DNA from: Ruminiclostridium sp.
Lineage (GTDB): Bacteria; Bacillota_A; Clostridia; Oscillospirales; Ruminococcaceae
Direction of reading: 5' to 3'
Assembly: GCA_017550775.1 (NCBI GenBank)
Contig: JAFZOA010000629.1
Coordinates: 1-29,313, forward strand
Length of the DNA: 29,313 nucleotides
Position 1 is the stretch's first letter. Each line of letters opens with the position of its first letter. Shown piece after piece: positions 7,227 to 13,532 of the stretch. The position numbers and the translations under genes are program-made. Below the pieces are notes generated by a model that searched no databases, had not been told where the DNA came from, and saw nothing but the letters and a program-made list of their open reading frames with translations.

Positions 7227-8189
7227 ATGACAACCATTCAGACACAGAACTTCGGAGTAGAAATCGAAATGACAGGTATCACCCGCGAAACAGCGGCAAC
7301 GGTCATAGCAAAGCACTACGGCACCGACAGCGTCAAGCACGCTGGCGGCTCCTACGACAAGTACACCGCCAAGGACACCAAGGGCAGGACATGGCAGGCT
7401 ATGAGCGACGGAAGCATTAAGCCGGAAAAGAGGAACGGCAAGACAAGAACAGAGGCGAGCAGCTCATACAAGTGCGAGGTGGTAACGCCCATACTCCAGT
7501 ACGAAGATATAGAGGACTTACAGCAGATCATACGCGACCTCGTAAAAGAGGGCGCTATCGTCAACGACAGCTGCGGAATTCACATACACGTTGACGGAGC
7601 AAATCACACACCCGCAAGCCTCGTTCGTCTGCTCAACTTCGCCGTAGGCAGACAGGAGCTGTTCAACGAAGCGCTACACAACGAGCATCGTGAGCGCTGG
7701 TGCAAGACCACAAAGCTCAGGCTGCTCAAAGCTCTGAAACAGTACCCGAATATCACAAGAGAAGAATTGCAGAGAGTATGGTACAGCTCCGTGAACGATG
7801 ATTACGCGGGCGGTATATCCACCGAGCACTACAACTCTACCCGCTACCACGGCGTCAATCTCCACGCTTTCTTCACAAAAGGCACAGTGGAATTCAGATT
7901 GTTCAACAGCACACTCCACGCGGGGAAGATCAAAGCATACATACAGTTCTGCTTGGCAATGAGCGCGTGGGCGATAAACGCCAAGAATAACCTCTACTTC
8001 AAGGGCGTAGGCGCATACACGGCCGCACAGAAAGAAAAGCTGATGAAGGGAATGCTCAAGCGCAGGCTCGGAATGAGCGGACCGGAATTCAAGACCGCAA
8101 GGCTTCACCTCACGGCAGTATTCAGAGAGAAAGCAGCGGCAGAGGCGGCACAGATCGCCGCTACCGAGAACACGGCAATATCCGCATAA
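7227..8189 (+). CDS. Amidoligase family protein (glutamine-synthetase-like fold)
   Basis: A 320-aa protein from the ATG at 7227, chosen because AGGAGG lies 8 bases upstream; the open frame further left overlaps the previous gene. It has the hallmarks of the amidoligase family (COOH-NH2 ligases related to glutamine synthetase). These are an N-terminal NFGVEIEM strand with acidic metal ligands, CGIHIHV (about residue 119) and TVEFRLFNST (about 221). Such enzymes are predicted to form ATP-dependent amide or isopeptide bonds. A gamma-glutamylcyclotransferase follows 47 bases later, a recurrent pairing in the published comparative genomics of these ligases. The substrate is unknown. The C-terminal 60 residues are Ala/Lys-rich and helical. 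Confidence 0.88.
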   Translation: MTTIQTQNFGVEIEMTGITRETAATVIAKHYGTDSVKHAGGSYDKYTAKDTKGRTWQAMSDGSIKPEKRNGKTRTEASSSYKCEVVTPILQYEDIEDLQQIIRDLVKEGAIVNDSCGIHIHVDGANHTPASLVRLLNFAVGRQELFNEALHNEHRERWCKTTKLRLLKALKQYPNITREELQRVWYSSVNDDYAGGISTEHYNSTRYHGVNLHAFFTKGTVEFRLFNSTLHAGKIKAYIQFCLAMSAWAINAKNNLYFKGVGAYTAAQKEKLMKGMLKRRLGMSGPEFKTARLHLTAVFREKAAAEAAQIAATENTAISA

Positions 8190-8236
8190 ATCCAACAAGC
8201 TGACCTATCGGCAATACGGGGAGATTGGAGAACATT

Positions 8237-8902
8237 ATGACAACGAAAAGACTTTACATTGCTTACGGCTCAAACCTGCACAGAGGACAGATGGCTCACC
8301 GCTGTCCCGATGCCAAAGTCGAGGGCGTGACCTCGATACCTGATTACACCCTGCTCTTTCGCGGAAGTGGTGTAGCGACTATCGAGCCGAAGAAGGGTGA
8401 CAGCGTTCCGATAGTCGTGTGGTCGATCTCCAAGCGCGACGAAATGAGCCTCGATGTGTATGAGGGATTTCCCCGCCTGTATATCAAGCAGGATTTCACA
8501 GTCGAGCTGAACGGTGAAACAGTCACCGCTATGGCATACATTATGACCCCGGGCAGAGAGATCGCAGAGCCGCCCGTACACTACTACAATACTATCCTCA
8601 CCGGCTACAAGGATTTCGGTATGGATACTGCATACCTCAAAAAGCACGCCGACGCTTGCAAGCCGAAGCCGCAGACACCGAAAGTCAAGGTGATGAATTT
8701 TGCCAAATTACAGAAACACGGCATCAATACGCACATTTGCCCCCGGTGCGGCGATTACAGTATGGAGAAAAATCTGTATCACAACTCGCTGTCACGTTTC
8801 GCGGATATATATGTCTGCCCGACCTGCGGAATGGAAGAAGGGATAATGGCGTTCAAAGGTGAAAAGAATAAGTTTTCGGAGTGGTACGCCGCCAATATAT
8901 AA
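8237..8902 (+). CDS. Gamma-glutamylcyclotransferase-like protein with C-terminal zinc ribbon
   Basis: 221 aa from the ATG at 8237 (GGAG 6 bases upstream; an in-frame TTG at 8225 is less likely). The N-terminal domain carries the nucleotide-like loop YGSN (10-13) and the catalytic-type glutamate in VYEGFPRLY (E76) of the GGCT/AIG2 fold, which cyclises gamma-glutamyl amines to release 5-oxoproline. A linker (about 135-160) leads to a zinc ribbon with CPRC (168-171) and CPTC (194-197). The fusion to a zinc ribbon is unusual and suggests protein or nucleic acid binding. It is probably co-expressed with the amidoligase, forming a make-and-break pair for gamma-glutamyl bonds. Confidence 0.88.
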   Translation: MTTKRLYIAYGSNLHRGQMAHRCPDAKVEGVTSIPDYTLLFRGSGVATIEPKKGDSVPIVVWSISKRDEMSLDVYEGFPRLYIKQDFTVELNGETVTAMAYIMTPGREIAEPPVHYYNTILTGYKDFGMDTAYLKKHADACKPKPQTPKVKVMNFAKLQKHGINTHICPRCGDYSMEKNLYHNSLSRFADIYVCPTCGMEEGIMAFKGEKNKFSEWYAANI

Positions 8903-8925
8903 TATATGGTGTTGCAACCCTCTGA

Positions 8926-9022
8926 AATAACGCTCAGGGCGCGTTTACGCATAAAGCTATATCGAATATAGCCTAATATGTAAACGCGCCCACAGCGGCG
9001 GATAGAGACTATCAGCGTTATT
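8926..9022. other. Structured element with three-way junction
   Basis: Nested inverted repeats fold into one compact structure. P1 pairs AATAACGCT (8926-8934) with AGCGTTATT (9014-9022). P2 pairs GGGCGCGTTTAC (8937-8948) with GTAAACGCGCCC (8980-8991), and is capped by the P2a hairpin GCTATAT-CGA-ATATAGC (8956-8972). P3 is GATAG-AGA-CTATC (9001-9013), abutting P1. All stems are perfect. No T run follows, so it is not a simple terminator. It could be a non-coding RNA, an mRNA 3' structure, or a DNA cruciform or origin-like site. It lies in the 264-base gap between the GGCT gene and the 9167 gene. Confidence 0.55.
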
Positions 9023-9068
9023 GTCATTACGCACAAATATTCCCTCTCGGATTGTGCATTTCTACAAA

Positions 9069-9132
9069 ATCACCCGTTGAGTGATATTTTTTTCAAAAAC
9101 CCATTGACAAATCACCCATTGAGTGATATAAT
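9069..9132 (+). promoter_or_regulatory. Consensus promoter with duplicated operator
   Basis: TTGACA (9104-9109) and TATAAT (9127-9132) are perfect consensus with a 17-base spacer. The spacer is almost entirely the sequence ATCAC-CCATTGA-GTGAT (9111-9127). A near-identical copy, ATCAC-CCGTTGA-GTGAT (9069-9085), lies exactly 42 bases upstream, four helical turns. This layout indicates strong transcription tightly repressed by a dimeric protein binding two sites cooperatively. It serves the small genes from 9167 onward. Confidence 0.8.
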
Positions 9133-9166
9133 GTAATTACAGTAAAGAACGAAAGGGGGAATGCAA

Positions 9167-9301
9167 ATGAGGGTAAAAAAGAAAGCTGCCGAGCTCCTCA
9201 CAGCAATCGACAGCAATCTCGATACGGTGCTTAACATACTGGCAAAGTTAGCACTCGTGTCAATGTCCATAAAGACGATAGTCGAAATATGGACAAAATA
9301 A
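9167..9301 (+). CDS. Very small protein with hydrophobic C-terminal half
   Basis: A 44-aa protein from the ATG at 9167 (GGGGG 7 bases upstream; an in-frame ATG at 9161 abuts the ribosome site). The N-terminal part is basic (MRVKKKAAELL), and the remainder is amphipathic to hydrophobic (LNILAKLALVSMSIKTIVEIW). It is the first ORF behind the strongly repressed 9104 promoter. I do not recognise it. Small peptides of this kind in prophages can be toxins, antirepressors or membrane-active factors. Confidence 0.55.
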   Translation: MRVKKKAAELLTAIDSNLDTVLNILAKLALVSMSIKTIVEIWTK

Positions 9302-9314
9302 ACCCAGCACAGTA

Positions 9315-9336
9315 CCGGAGGGCGAAAGCCCTCTGG
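9315..9336 (+). other. 9-bp hairpin with GAAA tetraloop
   Basis: CCGGAGGGC (9315-9323) and GCCCTCTGG (9328-9336) pair with one G-T wobble around a GAAA loop. It is placed 13 bases after the 9167 ORF and before the next small ORF. There is no T run, so it is more likely an mRNA stability or processing structure than a terminator. Confidence 0.5.
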
Positions 9337-9379
9337 GAAGTGCATATAATATTATAACACACAAAAGGGGGTGTTGTCA

Positions 9380-9475
9380 ATGGAGAACAAGAAAATTACC
9401 ATAGCGAAGATCGCTCTGAAAAGCGCACTTGTTGTTTTGTTCTTCGTATCATTGATTAGAATTGTACTGATGTAA
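9380..9475 (+). CDS. 31-aa single-pass membrane peptide
   Basis: ATG at 9380 with AAGGGGGTG 7 bases upstream. The peptide MENKKITIAK is followed by a hydrophobic stretch (ALVVLFFVSLIRIVLM) spanning most of the remainder. It is probably co-transcribed from the 9104 promoter. The ribosome site and composition support translation, but no family is recognised. A small membrane toxin or superinfection factor is possible, without direct evidence. Confidence 0.5.
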   Translation: MENKKITIAKIALKSALVVLFFVSLIRIVLM

Positions 9476-9498
9476 CCAAATCGAGAGGAGGATCGCGT

Positions 9499-9726
9499 AT
9501 GAAACGACTTGAAACATTTACTCTTAAACAGATAACCGATTATCTTATAGACGAGATCGCCGGCAGGCGTCACATCTCCAAAGCGCTGGCAAGACGGCTT
9601 TTCGCTAATGCAATATCCTACAATATAGTCGTTGAAGCGATCAATGAACAGATTGATTTTCTTATAGACTATGAGGAGAACGAAGAAGTCAACGCAATAA
9701 TGAAGCGTATCGCAGAACACCAGTAA
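9499..9726 (+). CDS. Small helical protein, unknown
   Basis: A 75-aa protein with a strong ribosome site (GAGGAGG, 8 bases before the ATG). It is predicted all-helical, with basic residues in the first half (RRHISKALARRLF) and a strongly acidic second half (DYEENEEVNAIMKRI). No cysteines or membrane segment are present. It lies 23 bases after the membrane peptide and is in the same transcription unit. Its function is unknown. Confidence 0.75.
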   Translation: MKRLETFTLKQITDYLIDEIAGRRHISKALARRLFANAISYNIVVEAINEQIDFLIDYEENEEVNAIMKRIAEHQ

Positions 9727-9731
9727 CAAGC

Positions 9732-9753
9732 GCGGGGGCGACCACGCTCCCGC
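9732..9753 (+). other. 9-bp hairpin with ACCA loop between small genes
   Basis: GCGGGGGCG (9732-9740) and CGCTCCCGC (9745-9753) pair with one G-T wobble around a 4-nt loop. It lies directly after the stop at 9726 and ahead of the ribosome site for the next gene. It has the same dimensions as the hairpin at 9315-9336. Confidence 0.5.
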
Positions 9754-9767
9754 AGAAAGGAAATATT

Positions 9768-9968
9768 ATGAACAAAAAGGAAATAATGAAAATGCTCTAT
9801 GAGGCAATAGCGGACAAGAAGATGATTGAGCCGTCCATTCTCTGGGATTGCGTAGGCAAGGATGCAAACGGTGAAGAGTGGGACAAGATCGTAGCACTTA
9901 CAAATGAGCTTGCCGTGAACGCATTTACCGCAGGCTTCAACACGGCAATGGAAATAATGAGAGGATAA
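9768..9968 (+). CDS. Small soluble protein, unknown
   Basis: A 66-aa protein with AAGGAAA about 7 bases before the ATG. It is helical, with a segment (LTNELAVNAFTAGFNTAMEIM) resembling the C-terminal helices of small phage proteins of the DUF6809 type, though I cannot confirm this. It lies 12 bases upstream of the HTH gene at 9981 and is probably co-transcribed with it. Confidence 0.72.
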   Translation: MNKKEIMKMLYEAIADKKMIEPSILWDCVGKDANGEEWDKIVALTNELAVNAFTAGFNTAMEIMRG

Positions 9969-9980
9969 GGGGGATCAGCT

Positions 9981-10181
9981 ATGAGCAGTATCAAGGAATT
10001 GCGCGCCGCCACAGGAATGACGCAAAAGGCGTTTTCGGAATACTTCCACATTCCGAAAAGAAATATAGAGAATTGGGAGGGCGGCACTCGCGCAGCTCCC
10101 GAATACCTTATCGAACTTATGGAATATAAGCTGAATAAGGAAGGACTGCTCAAAGAGCCGGAGAACAAAAACCAATCGTAA
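9981..10181 (+). CDS. Small XRE-family HTH protein
   Basis: A 66-aa protein with an HTH_3-like domain over nearly its whole length: IKELRAATGMTQKAFSEYF forms helices 1-2 and IPKRNIENWEGGTRAAPEYL the recognition helix and beyond. This RNIENWEGG..AP pattern is common in small XRE proteins of Firmicutes. AAGGGGG lies 8 bases before the ATG. It is the last gene of the 9104 unit and a candidate for the protein that binds the duplicated ATCAC...GTGAT operator or the GACAACTG repeats just downstream. Confidence 0.86.
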   Translation: MSSIKELRAATGMTQKAFSEYFHIPKRNIENWEGGTRAAPEYLIELMEYKLNKEGLLKEPENKNQS

Positions 10182-10182
10182 C

Positions 10183-10255
10183 CAATTGTCAAACCAATGA
10201 TTCGACAACTGTTTCGACAACTGTTTCGATGATTCGTAAACTCATTTGACAACTG
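10183..10255. repeat. GACAACTG repeats
   Basis: GACAACTG occurs three times in the same orientation (10204-10211, 10216-10223, 10248-10255). A near-inverse copy, CAATTGTC, is at 10183-10190. The first two are 12 bases apart within a TTCGACAACTGT unit. They lie immediately after the 9981 HTH gene and before the shared terminator. Operator or recombination arm sites are both possible. Confidence 0.45.
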
Positions 10256-10258
10256 AAA

Positions 10259-10296
10259 AAGGCGGGAGCACTGCACAACTGCAATGCTCCCGCCTT
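10259..10296. terminator. Bidirectional terminator between accessory and late genes
   Basis: AAGGCGGGAGCA (10259-10270) pairs perfectly with TGCTCCCGCCTT (10285-10296). In the plus direction ATTTTATTG follows; in the minus direction the stem is followed by TTTCAG. It sits between the convergent HTH gene (plus) and endolysin gene (minus), and can end both transcripts. Confidence 0.88.
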
Positions 10297-10299
10297 ATT

Positions 10300-11088
10300 T
10301 TATTGCTTTTCGAGATCTTTGTTCCATACCCAAGAAAACAGTTCCTTCAGGCGTGACATTTCGCCGGACACCTTATCAATCGTGTAAATATGAGCACTGC
10401 CCTTGTACGCAGCGGGTATCTTGATGCTTGTTCCCGCTCCCGCGTAGGTGGTGGCAGTAGTCTTGATCGTAACCTTGTCGCTTACTGCGAATGCTTCCGT
10501 TGGTTCGTCTGTCGGTACTTTCTCTTTTCCGAGAACGCAGTTGATGATCTGCTGATACGGGAAATGCTTGCCCGGACAACTGCCGTTCGGTCTTGCCACA
10601 GGCGCTATATCCGAATGACCGACAAGGTGGTTTCTGTCGATTATCGGAGTAACGCCGTTCTTCTTCATATGCGGTATGATAACTTTCTTGATAAGCTCCA
10701 CCGCCGCCGCGATCTGCTTGTTGTTGATATTGCCCCACTGACAATGCACAAATTCTATCGAATATGTGTAGTAGTTCGCGTTCGTCTTCCTCTGCTTAAC
10801 GAGCGGCAATGTCGAATTTCCGTAGTACAGCGGGTCGCCAGGTGTTGTTCTCGTTCCATTGCACCAAGCGGCATTGTCTGGATCGACAAGCTGGTATATG
10901 TCGCCGTTCGTATCTATGAGCCAGTTCGGCGAGATTGCGCCGGGAGACATATAGTAATTTAAGGCGGGAGTAACGCTTGTGCCCCCCGTCTGGTGAAAGC
11001 ATATCATATCGGCTTTCCACCCGCACCGCCCGTTGTAGTGGTTTGGGGAAAACAGCTTTATCAGCTTATTTATTAGTTTCTTTATCAT
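10300..11088 (-). CDS. Endolysin: N-acetylmuramoyl-L-alanine amidase
   Basis: A 262-aa protein of the Amidase_2 (PGRP/T7 lysozyme-like) fold, about residues 20-180, which cuts the bond between N-acetylmuramic acid and L-alanine in peptidoglycan. Expected zinc ligands are visible at H32 (CFHQTGG), H158 (VGHSDIAP) and C171 (CPGKHF), and YSIEFV around E112 matches the conserved acidic strand. Residues 200-262 look like an SH3-type or similar wall-binding domain. There is no signal peptide, so release depends on the holin genes just upstream. AAAGGAAA precedes the ATG, which overlaps the holin gene end by 23 bases. It is the last gene of the late transcript. Confidence 0.93.
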   Translation of the reverse strand: MIKKLINKLIKLFSPNHYNGRCGWKADMICFHQTGGTSVTPALNYYMSPGAISPNWLIDTNGDIYQLVDPDNAAWCNGTRTTPGDPLYYGNSTLPLVKQRKTNANYYTYSIEFVHCQWGNINNKQIAAAVELIKKVIIPHMKKNGVTPIIDRNHLVGHSDIAPVARPNGSCPGKHFPYQQIINCVLGKEKVPTDEPTEAFAVSDKVTIKTTATTYAGAGTSIKIPAAYKGSAHIYTIDKVSGEMSRLKELFSWVWNKDLEKQ

Positions 11089-11413
11089 TTTCCTTTGCCT
11101 CCAATATGTAGTCGCCTATCGGATTCCCGACTTCGAGCCAATGCTTCATTGTAGATAACGCTACATCGGTCCAGGCGGAAAAGACCTTAAAAGGCACTAC
11201 CGCCGCCACAGCGGGAAATTTCTGAACAAACCAGTCGTAGACAAGGCGAAGTTTTAACTGTCCTGTGCCGTCGCCCAGCAGCCTCTCCGCCTCCGTTACC
11301 GCGTACTTCAACCACTCGATAACCTTGTCTTTCTGATTCTTGCAAAGATACACTATAACGATAACGCCGATCACGGCACCTATCGCCAGAGCTATGATGT
11401 CACTTACATTCAT
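11066..11413 (-). CDS. Phage holin, LLH-like
   Basis: 115 aa from the ATG at 11413. GGAG lies 12 bases upstream; an in-frame TTG at 11425 abuts the ribosome site and is less likely. One N-terminal hydrophobic segment (IIALAIGAVIGVIVIVYL) is followed by a helical cytosolic region with VIEWLKYAVTEAERLLGDGTGQ. This resembles the phage_holin_6 (LLH) family, in which the membrane helix precedes an EAE..LG.G.GK-type motif. It lies directly upstream of the endolysin, as expected for a holin. Confidence 0.8.
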   Translation of the reverse strand: MNVSDIIALAIGAVIGVIVIVYLCKNQKDKVIEWLKYAVTEAERLLGDGTGQLKLRLVYDWFVQKFPAVAAVVPFKVFSAWTDVALSTMKHWLEVGNPIGDYILEAKENDKETNK

Positions 11414-11756
11414 CTTGTGTGTCAACTCCTTTCAATTGCTCGGATAGTTCCGCTTTGGGATATCCGTATTTACTTGATGTGACTGCCCGGACGCAGTTCT
11501 GCACCGCGTAGCTCGCAAAAGACACCTCACTTGCTCCCCACAATGTCTGTATGATCGTAGCGGCAAGCGTTTCAAGCGGGTTTTTGTCGAAGATAGATAA
11601 TACATAACTCGCTGCCGTGAAAACAGTGCTGAAAACTATGCAGCCTATCAGCCACTTTTTGGAAAATTCCATTTTCTTCTTATTGCCGGAACGCCTATTT
11701 TTCGGCGTTTCTGCTGTTTTGCTCTTTGGCCGCGTTCTTGTAATTTCTATCTTCAT
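11400..11756 (-). CDS. Small phage membrane protein in the lysis cassette
   Basis: A 118-aa protein. A very basic N-terminus (about 1-32) precedes one clear hydrophobic segment (WLIGCIVFSTVFTAASYVLSIF, about 35-56) and a weaker second one (TLAATIIQTLWGASEVSFASYAVQ). GGTGG lies 6 bases before the ATG. It overlaps the holin gene by 14 bases. A second holin, an antiholin or another lysis accessory is plausible from position. I do not recognise a named family with confidence. Confidence 0.75.
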   Translation of the reverse strand: MKIEITRTRPKSKTAETPKNRRSGNKKKMEFSKKWLIGCIVFSTVFTAASYVLSIFDKNPLETLAATIIQTLWGASEVSFASYAVQNCVRAVTSSKYGYPKAELSEQLKGVDTQDECK

Positions 11757-11771
11757 TTCGCCACCACCTAC

Positions 11772-12053
11772 TTATTGATGTGCCTGCTCGTGTATAAACG
11801 CTTCAAGCTGTGATATCCCCGTAGTCACCGGTCCGTCACACCCTTGCTCGGCAAGTCCTTTTAGACAAGCGAGCAAACCTACTGTTATTATTGATACTTC
11901 CTTTTTCAGAGCCTTTATATCTTCGTCCTGCTTGTTCTGCCGCAGATACCAGCGATAAACCGCGAAGATTGCACCGAAGATTACAAAAAGAGCGGACAGC
12001 ACCGCAGCTATTGCCACAATATTGTCCGTTGTAAGTACAATTCCATTGTCCAT
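11772..12053 (-). CDS. Holin-like small membrane protein
   Basis: A 93-aa protein with an N-terminal membrane segment (IVAIAAVLSALFVIFGAIFAVY, about 12-33), a charged coiled-coil stretch (RQNKQDEDIKALKKEV) and a C-terminal part with LLACLKGLAEQGCDGPVTTGI. Relatives of this protein are widespread in Firmicutes prophages next to endolysins and are sometimes mislabelled as transporter permeases. XhlA- or holin-like function is inferred. GGGGG is 7 bases before the ATG. It is the first gene after the DGR reverse transcriptase. Confidence 0.78.
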   Translation of the reverse strand: MDNGIVLTTDNIVAIAAVLSALFVIFGAIFAVYRWYLRQNKQDEDIKALKKEVSIITVGLLACLKGLAEQGCDGPVTTGISQLEAFIHEQAHQ

Positions 12054-12080
12054 AGGAATACCCCCATTTTAATAAAAATC

Positions 12081-12105
12081 CCCCTACGATCTCAATCGTA
12101 AGGGT
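12081..12105 (-). terminator. Terminator-like hairpin at the end of the RT gene
   Basis: In the minus direction CCCTTACGAT-TGAG-ATCGTAGGGG (one bulged T) is followed by ATTTTTATT. It overlaps the last codons and stop of the RT gene. It may close the DGR transcript before the lysis genes. Confidence 0.6.
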
Positions 12106-13228
12106 TTTCTTCATAATATGACGGGTCGTCTTCATAATCGGGGCATTCTTCCGCAAAGCTCCGGACGAGCTTGAAATCCTCCACCATTTTATTGCGGAAG
12201 TTCTCACAGTCGCAGTGCTGCGTAAGTCCGAGATACGAACGAATTACGGACAGTGCATAGTCAAGCGTTATTTCTCCGGTAGTATAGTGCTCCATTACAT
12301 ACCGCAAATGCCGCTTCATATGCAAGGTGGTTGACTTGCGCAGCGTGATCCTGTCCGGCCACACTCTCTTTCCCACAAATTCAACTCCTGCATCCAGCGG
12401 TATTATTGCCGTCTTGCTGTTGAGTTGCAAGCCGAGATTGTCATACAGATATGATTCAAAGCGAAACAGAATATCCTGCGCTTTCTCCTTGCTCGGAGCG
12501 AGGAATATCATATCGTCCATATACCGCAAATAGTACGGAGCACCCAGCACTCGTTTTATGTAATGGTCTGCCGAGCTCATAACGACATTACCCGTGACTT
12601 GCGAGATCAGACTACCGACCTGCATTCCGATACCGAATACTCTCTCGCATTCCTCAACATTGGAGCTGTCGAGCGACAAGCCGAACGGTCTGCCGTCGCA
12701 CTTTATCGCCGTTTCCAGGAACCATTCCATTCTATCATCACGGATAGGTTTGCAGAGATATTTCATCTGCACTTCAAAAGGAATACGAAAAAAGAATTTT
12801 GCAATATCCATTTTGCAGATCACCCATTTATCGGGCTTTCTGCTCACAAGTCGGATCCAGTTCTGCAATGTATCGCACGCTTTTATCGGTCCTTTTCCCG
12901 CGATAGATCCGTATGAATGTTCATAGAATGACTTGCGGTAAATAGGCCACAAAATGTTATATGCCGCACAGTTTGCAACTCGGCAGCTGAACGGCATTAC
13001 AGTGATGATACGCTTTTTAGGGTAATACTCGTAGAATTCGTGCATTCCGTCAACCTTGTAGGTCTGCCATATCAGACTGTTCTGTAAGTTGATAAGGTTT
13101 TCCTCCAAGTTCGCTGAATAGTTCAGCACTTCGGACTTGTAACGCTTGTCTTGCCGCGCCATCCGATAACCGTCATACAAATTCTCAAAATCAATAAATC
13201 TTTCAAAAAGTTGTTCGTGCTTTTCCAT
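12092..13228 (-). CDS. DGR reverse transcriptase
   Basis: A 378-aa group II-intron-like reverse transcriptase of the diversity-generating retroelement clade. Visible motifs are an RT2-type region with MPFSCRVANCAAYNILWPIY (79-98), motif A KMDIAKFF (D141), the DGR-type motif 4 VGSLISQ (G205-S209-Q210, matching GxxxSQ in place of the retroviral LPQG-type motif) and the catalytic box YMDD (236-239). There is no maturase, RNase H or endonuclease domain, as expected for DGR enzymes. It makes mutagenised cDNA from the template-repeat RNA, with adenines misread, together with Avd. GGGAG lies 7 bases before the ATG. The order target-avd-TR-RT is the classic Bordetella phage arrangement. Confidence 0.97.
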   Translation of the reverse strand: MEKHEQLFERFIDFENLYDGYRMARQDKRYKSEVLNYSANLEENLINLQNSLIWQTYKVDGMHEFYEYYPKKRIITVMPFSCRVANCAAYNILWPIYRKSFYEHSYGSIAGKGPIKACDTLQNWIRLVSRKPDKWVICKMDIAKFFFRIPFEVQMKYLCKPIRDDRMEWFLETAIKCDGRPFGLSLDSSNVEECERVFGIGMQVGSLISQVTGNVVMSSADHYIKRVLGAPYYLRYMDDMIFLAPSKEKAQDILFRFESYLYDNLGLQLNSKTAIIPLDAGVEFVGKRVWPDRITLRKSTTLHMKRHLRYVMEHYTTGEITLDYALSVIRSYLGLTQHCDCENFRNKMVEDFKLVRSFAEECPDYEDDPSYYEENPYD

Positions 13229-13402
13229 TCAGCTACTCCCAAAGGGCTGTGCGTTGCAGTCGGGTCTTGCATAAGCTCACCGGTCACGGCATACACAGCA
13301 GACTATTTTTACCCCGCGTTATGCGACGAAAGAAACAGATCCCTTATAAATACCCCCTGTACTGACAGCAAACCCGTGAGTCTGCTGTATCTGACGGTGG
13401 GG
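13229..13402 (-). ncRNA. DGR RNA spacer between TR and RT
   Basis: These 174 bases lie 3' of the template repeat on the DGR RNA and before the RT start. No credible gene is visible. In the Bordetella phage system the equivalent spacer is needed for self-primed cDNA synthesis and for Avd/RT binding. Its role here is inferred from position. Confidence 0.6.
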
Positions 13403-13518
13403 ATAAGCGGCGCGGAAGCCCTGGTTGTCGTTGGAGTTCGAGCGGGCGTTGTTGCCGTTGACCGCGAAGACGCCGTTCTGGGCGCCGTTGTTCCAATTGC
13501 CGCCCGCAATGAAAGCGC
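13403..13518 (-). repeat. DGR template repeat (TR)
   Basis: 116 bases on the minus strand align without gaps to the VR at 14097-14212. The TR contains 25 adenines, mostly in AAC codons. 13 of these are changed in the VR, against 2 of the 91 other bases. The 3' end, GGCTTCCGCGCCGCTTAT, is identical in both copies and GC-rich, as expected for the initiation-of-mutagenic-homology segment. The TR reads through without stops in the same frame as the VR, but this is a consequence of its origin and not evidence of a gene. Confidence 0.97.
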
Positions 13519-13532
13519 TGACGATCTGTTCC

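Noticed and set aside
8926..9022. Reading the structured element as a plain rho-independent terminator of the GGCT gene
   Set aside because: No T run follows any of the stems, and the nested arrangement is more complex than a terminator needs.
5788..10299. Search for an integrase, transposase, CRISPR array or second template repeat in the accessory arm
   Set aside because: No recombinase motifs, regularly spaced repeats or other GFRAA-type repeat were seen. The integrase is presumably outside the window.
11772..12053. Possible transporter permease label for the 93-aa protein
   Set aside because: It has a single membrane segment and sits in a lysis cassette. The transporter label used for some relatives is not supported by the sequence.
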